Origin: Scleromitrula shiraiana
Taxonomy: Eukaryota > Ascomycota > Leotiomycetes > Helotiales > Sclerotiniaceae
DNA length: 64,000 nt
Direction of reading: 5' to 3'
Assembly (NCBI GenBank): GCA_028455995.1
Contig: JABELC010000002.1
Location: 1,860,001 to 1,924,000 of the forward strand
Below the pieces are notes generated by a model, which was not told where the DNA came from, ran no database searches, and saw nothing but the letters and a program-made list of their open reading frames with translations. Below, piece after piece: positions 60,136 through 64,000 of this stretch. Every line of letters starts with the position of its first letter. Within the stretch, counting starts at the first letter, position 1. The position numbers and the translations under genes were made by a program.

Positions 60136-61523
60136 GATGTTAGGCTTTGGGAATACGAGATTCTGACGATCTCGGGTTGATAGGACCGAGGTGGAACAAT
60201 TATGACTGAAGGGGGTGGAAATCTTCGGATAACGAGGACGAGGAATTCGAACGACAGGATATTTGTTAATATAGAGAGTACTATAATATCAAGATATGGA
60301 AGAGTATGTTATATTTACTCAAAATAATAAATCGGGATTATGAAAAGACAATGGAAGAAAATGATGTGGAATTGACGTCGTTGAAGTAGGCTCGAACCAT
60401 TCCCTTACCCCGCGGCGAAGTGGTTAGATAGATGCATGTGGCGTGACAAACGAGAAGTTCAGCCACATCCATCAAATCGAAGTGAACATTCCTAAAGCCA
60501 TTCTTTCACCCAAATCATCACCATTATCATCATCAAATGCAGTGCAACGCTGCCAACAACACATTTGGAAAATGGCATATATCGCTACTATACATCCATT
60601 TCGGTATTGAAAACTTTAACCAGACATTTGGTACGAGCTTACATCACGATGATACTTATCTATCCAATAAATGGATGACATACGAGGTAATAAGATACCA
60701 CTATTGATGATAAAGATTTCTTCGGCAATATTCCGTGGCTTTTGCAAGAGACAGAAAGAAGCGCTGAACTTGATCCAAGTATGCGATACGAAGAGTCAAA
60801 CTTATCCATCAGATTTCAAAGTTGGCAGTACTATATCTGTCTACGAGTGAGACAGAAAGGTACAGAAACTGCAGCTACTGTAGAGAGAGAAAAGTATTCC
60901 AAAGTGAGGCTTAGGCCATGATACGATATTGCGATGTTCTATCGTGTTCAGTGAGCAGCTGATTGATGTAATTCGTTCCAATTTAGCTTTTTCTTTCTGT
61001 TCAATTCGTTAGCTACTCAGCCACATCTTATTTTCCATCATTTTTTCATAGACCCTTGCAATTTCTCTATGCAGGCAAGGTCGACGGGCAAAATGCATAT
61101 GGAGATGTTAATCGCTTGTCCCCTTCCTTATTTAACATGCTATATCGTTAGTCAACATATAGGTACGCCTCTGCCAGTTGATATGATCAGCAGCTGCTCA
61201 CTTTCGATCGTACAAATATATAAAAAGTAAACGGTCCCTTCCTATCTTGCATTTACATCTTATCTCTCGCTTTAATAAAATTCAAGTTAACTTGAAGTAC
61301 CTCTTTCCATCCAGATCATACTGTCGTTTTCTAAAACCAAGTAAATAAACAACAAATCTTCCTGCTTGACTACACAATCGTTTTTGTCTCCATCTGTGCA
61401 AAAGCTTCAACCTTACTTCACCTATAAAGAATCCCTTTGGAAAAGATTTTGGACTACCCAAAACTTGAATCCTATTGACTACCGTTTCAAAAACCAATTA
61501 AATTCAAATAATATACAGCAAAC
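60136..61523. promoter_or_regulatory. 1.4-kb divergent intergenic region
   Basis: This lies between the DsbA-like gene (-) and the GPI-type gene (+). It carries a TATA-like box near 61217 and CT-rich leader sequence (about 61237-61275) on the right side. A GGTTCGAGCC-like sequence near 60390 on the minus strand was checked as a tRNA and rejected. No gene is seen. Confidence 0.45.
61217..61224 (+). promoter_or_regulatory. Possible TATA box of the GPI-type gene
   Basis: TATATAAA lies about 300 bases upstream of the ATG at 61524, in front of a T/C-rich leader, as is common for highly expressed fungal surface-protein genes. The implied 5'UTR of about 270 nt is plausible but unproven. Confidence 0.35.
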
Positions 61524-62566
61524 ATGAAGCCACTCGCTACTTTCTCTCTTACCACAGCCCTCGCTGTCATAGCAGGAGTATCCAATGCTCAAGTCACCTA
61601 GTCAGTATCCCCGACAACCAATCCACTATTCATCCTTCCTCTATTCTGACAATACCTTCATAGCAACCAAACAACTGGAATATTCTCCTGCCCTATTCCC
61701 AATGGCGCCTATTGTGCTAGCACTTCCCTTGGTGGTCCCATCATAATTCGCTGCAACAACGGTGTTGGTCATCCCGGCAACTGTAACGACAACCTAGCCG
61801 GCCAATTTCCTCAAGGTGTAAACTACTCGCCATGTTGGGAGACTAGTGACACTAGCGGCGATGCTGCCTGTTCCAAGAAGTGTGTATCCCCATTTCATTC
61901 TTTCTTTATCGCACATACAGTACAGTATAAATAAAACATATAGCAACATACTAACGAAACAACAGCTGCATCGTATACGGCGGATCCGGAAACTTCAACG
62001 GAACATTCACCCTCTCCAACTGCACCCCCCTCGCTACGCCCTCCTCCTCCACCATCTCCCACACATCCTCCCTCGCCCCTCCCACATCCACCCTCTCAGG
62101 CTCCACAACCATCACCTCAACCGGAACCAGCACCTTAATCTCCGGCACCGTCACCCAAACCACAACATTCACCACAACCTACTGTCCCACCGCCACCGAC
62201 ACCCAAACCGACACCTCCCTCCCACTCGCCCCCACCCCCCCAACCGCAATCCCCTCACCACCCACCATCCCCATCTACACCCCCCCACACACACTCCTCC
62301 CATCCGGCCATCCCAGCGCAACCCCCAGCGGAACGGCCGTCGGAACCGGTGGAAGCGGAAGCGGAGGTAATGGTGGCGGCGCAGGCGGCGTAAACGGAAC
62401 GGCAAGCAGCGGTGGAAGCGCAACGGCTACACCCGTGGGACCTAGCTCTACGGCTACGGGGACGGGCGCGCCCGAGTATATGGGTGCTGCGGGTGTTGTT
62501 AGGGGGTTGTCTGGTGTTGGGGTGATGGCGTTGGTTGGGGGGTTGGTTGCGGTGTTATTTTTGTGA
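61524..62566 (+). CDS. GPI-anchored-type serine/threonine-rich cell-surface protein
   Basis: Exons are 61524-61600, 61664-61879 and 61966-62566, phase-consistent, about 297 aa. Residues 1-23 form a signal peptide (KPLATFSLTTALAVIAGVSNA, cut before QVTY). A small cysteine-rich domain (about 25-110) has FSCPIPNGAYCASTSL, RCNNGVGHPGNCNDNLAG, VNYSPCWETSDTSGDAACSK and NCIVYGGSGNFNGTFTLSNC, eight cysteines in all. Then come about 120 residues of Ser/Thr/Pro-rich sequence (probably O-glycosylated) with CPTATDTQTD, a Gly/Ser linker (GTGGSGSGGNGGGAGG), and a C-terminal hydrophobic stretch VGVMALVGGLVAVLFL that fits a GPI-attachment signal, with GAPEYMGAAG as a possible omega site. The small N-terminal Cys domain is of a type common in fungal surface proteins; I know no function for it. 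The third exon is unusually GC-rich for the window. Confidence 0.85.
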
Positions 62567-63160
62567 TTAGGTGATGTGATGTCATGTGATGTGATGTGGC
62601 TGTGAAGGAGTTGAGAGGTGTGTTGTGGTGGAAGGAGTGATGTGATGTGATTTGATTTGATTGATGGAAGGTTATTATCCATTCTCTCATTTTTTTATTT
62701 TACCTTTTTGGTCATGTTTTTCTTATTTTGTTGAGGTCATTCCTTTTTTTTTTTTCCCCCTTTTTTGGACGAGTTGACATATTTGATACGATACGCGGAT
62801 TACATGGATGGATGGAGCATGGAGGAGAATAAGAGGAGTTAATTAGTGGAGAGTTTTGGCAAGCTAGGGTAACTTTATTTTATTTTATTTTACTCTACTT
62901 TCCTTTCCTTATATAATGTTCTGTATGATGTCATGAATTCCTATAATTCCATAACGAAGATGGAGACAAGAGTTTGAGAAGGGATATGGGGTTCGAGAGA
63001 GAGATGAGGTGTTAATGTGGATGACAAACTTGAAGCTAGAGTTAAACATGGAGGTCCTGATGGAAAGACGGTTGAGTGTTCATGTGGGTTATATGCGGAA
63101 AGGTGGTAGGTTGAGAGTATAGAAGTGCAGGAGGGGTAGAAGGAGAGAAGACGAGAATCA

Positions 63161-63236
63161 TTGGTTAGTTAGTTGGTTGGTTGGTTAGTTGTTTAACGCT
63201 TAAGACAATGGAATGGATGAATGAATGAATGAATGA
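63161..63236. repeat. (TTGG/TTAG)n and (GAAT)n tetranucleotide repeats
   Basis: Two short tetranucleotide arrays about 25 bases apart: mixed TTGG/TTAG at 63161-63194 and GAAT at 63217-63236. Confidence 0.75.
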
Positions 63237-63473
63237 AGGATGAAAAATATATATCAATTGAATGATCCCTTTACACGCGAGAATTACGTATATCCATCCA
63301 CATTATGTAGAAACCTCTCTATTATTTATGATAATCCCCCTCTAGGCAATTATCAAATACTAGGCTGGTCGTAAATAGATGTGGTTCACATGTGGATGGA
63401 TGGATACGGATATGATATAACTCCTGCTTGCGTTGAATATCTCAATTCATCTCCACTCAACACAACCGACGGC

Positions 63474-63514
<41 letters not shown>
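63474..63514. repeat. (ATCT)n tetranucleotide microsatellite
   Basis: About ten perfect tandem copies. It is long enough to be polymorphic in a population. Confidence 0.9.
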
Positions 63515-63583
63515 CCTTCCCTCCACTCCATTCCATTTTACTCCATTCCACCACCAAGAACTTAATCCACCCTTTTCGCTACA

Positions 63584-63802
63584 ATGAAGCATCTTCTCTC
63601 CTGCTTATTCCCCATCCACCGGGTTAAATCCTTTCCTTTCCCCACTCCCTCCTACTCCCCTATCCCAATCCATCTCATCCAATCCAACCCTCCAGGTTCC
63701 AAAGCACCTCCCTCGGGCTTCCCTCCTAAACCTCCCTATCTCGACCATCAAGATCCGATACCACATCCTAGCCGCACCGCACCATCATCATACGAAGAAT
63801 AG
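63584..63802 (+). CDS. Doubtful small ORF, 72 aa
   Basis: ATG at 63584 opens a 72-codon frame rich in Pro and Ser (KHLLSCLFPIHRVKSFPF; GFPPKPPYLDHQDPIPHP) that ends in SSYEE. It is preceded by C/T-rich sequence as in fungal 5'UTRs, but codon choice reflects the C/T-rich composition of the region, and there is no domain. Equally likely a chance ORF within a leader of a gene to the right. Confidence 0.25.
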   Translation: MKHLLSCLFPIHRVKSFPFPTPSYSPIPIHLIQSNPPGSKAPPSGFPPKPPYLDHQDPIPHPSRTAPSSYEE

Positions 63803-64000
63803 AAGAGAAGAGTAACAAACAAGCCAGCAAACAAGCAAGCAAGGAGATATTTATAAGTAAAGCCTCTAACAAGATAGCAGTAAACCATCTATCCCATCCC
63901 ATCCCATCCCATACCACCACCACTCATCCAGCCATAGCTCCTTCACCACACACTTCACTTCACTCCACCCCATCTGACCCCAGCCAACTCAAACTCAAAA

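Larger units (their letters stand above)
62567..64000. other. 3' flank and microsatellite-rich end of the window
   Basis: The first 300 bp should be the 3'UTR of the GPI-type gene, with a T10 tract near 62747-62756 and (TTTTA)n at about 62872-62892. After that come (TTGG/TTAG)n at about 63161-63194, (GAAT)n at about 63217-63236, (ATCT)n at about 63474-63514 and (CATCC)n at about 63890-63914. A 72-codon ORF at 63584-63802 ends in SSYEE and may be part of a gene extending past the window, but I cannot support it. Confidence 0.45.

Noticed and set aside
60370..60460. Possible tRNA on the minus strand (GGTTCGAGCC-like T-arm near 60390)
   Set aside because: No matching A box at the right distance and no acceptor or anticodon stem could be paired.
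61846..62423. Arg/His/Pro-rich ORFs overlapping the GPI-type gene
   Set aside because: Shadows caused by the C-rich Ser/Thr/Pro stalk; the spliced gene has signal peptide, Cys domain and GPI-type end.

Overview
This window looks like nuclear DNA of a filamentous ascomycete. The genes carry short introns (mostly 48-150 nt, GT..AG, often with a CTAAC-like branch site) and are separated by AT-rich, microsatellite-bearing spacers. The families present (GGPP synthase, SIN component Cdc14, Mad1, purine nucleoside permease, fungal IDO, RTA1-like protein, GPI-type serine-rich surface protein) are typical of Pezizomycotina. The style of genes and spacers suggests Leotiomycetes (Botrytis/Sclerotinia-like), but that is inference. 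Splice structures below were worked out by hand; nearly all are phase-consistent, and exceptions are flagged.

Layout. 1-7 kb: remnant of a berberine-bridge-type FAD oxidase (-), GGPP synthase (-), Cdc14 (+), and a secreted cysteine-rich single-pass membrane protein (-). 7-12 kb: a gene-poor stretch with one intronless orphan gene (-) and a 44-bp minisatellite. 12-29 kb: Mad1 (+), purine nucleoside permease family (-), an MFS transporter broken in three places (-), an EEF1A-lysine-methyltransferase-like protein (-), indoleamine 2,3-dioxygenase (-), an RTA1-like 7-TM protein (-), and a Rieske-AIF oxidoreductase (+). 29-43 kb: a coiled-coil protein (+), a gene fragment (-), an amino-acid permease (-), then 5.5 kb without a gene that holds a very AT-rich core with 13 ACTAGT palindromes in under 0.8 kb. 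44-64 kb: a calpain with a long charged repeat tail (-), a secreted agmatinase-like ureohydrolase (+), a TauD-type dioxygenase (+), an orphan membrane-anchored protein (+), a low-complexity protein (-), a DsbA-like protein with two micro-exons (-), and a GPI-type cell-surface protein (+).

The genes do not form one pathway or an obvious biosynthetic cluster. They are a mix of housekeeping (isoprenoid supply, mitotic and septation control, kynurenine pathway, translation-factor methylation) and accessory functions (nucleoside, amino-acid, guanidino and sulfonate-type nutrient use; surface proteins). The two clear pseudogenes, the orphan genes and the palindrome-rich tract mark the accessory, faster-changing parts. 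I did not find a convincing new multi-gene system. The strongest unexplained structure is the ACTAGTAGT palindrome cluster at 40.9-41.7 kb.
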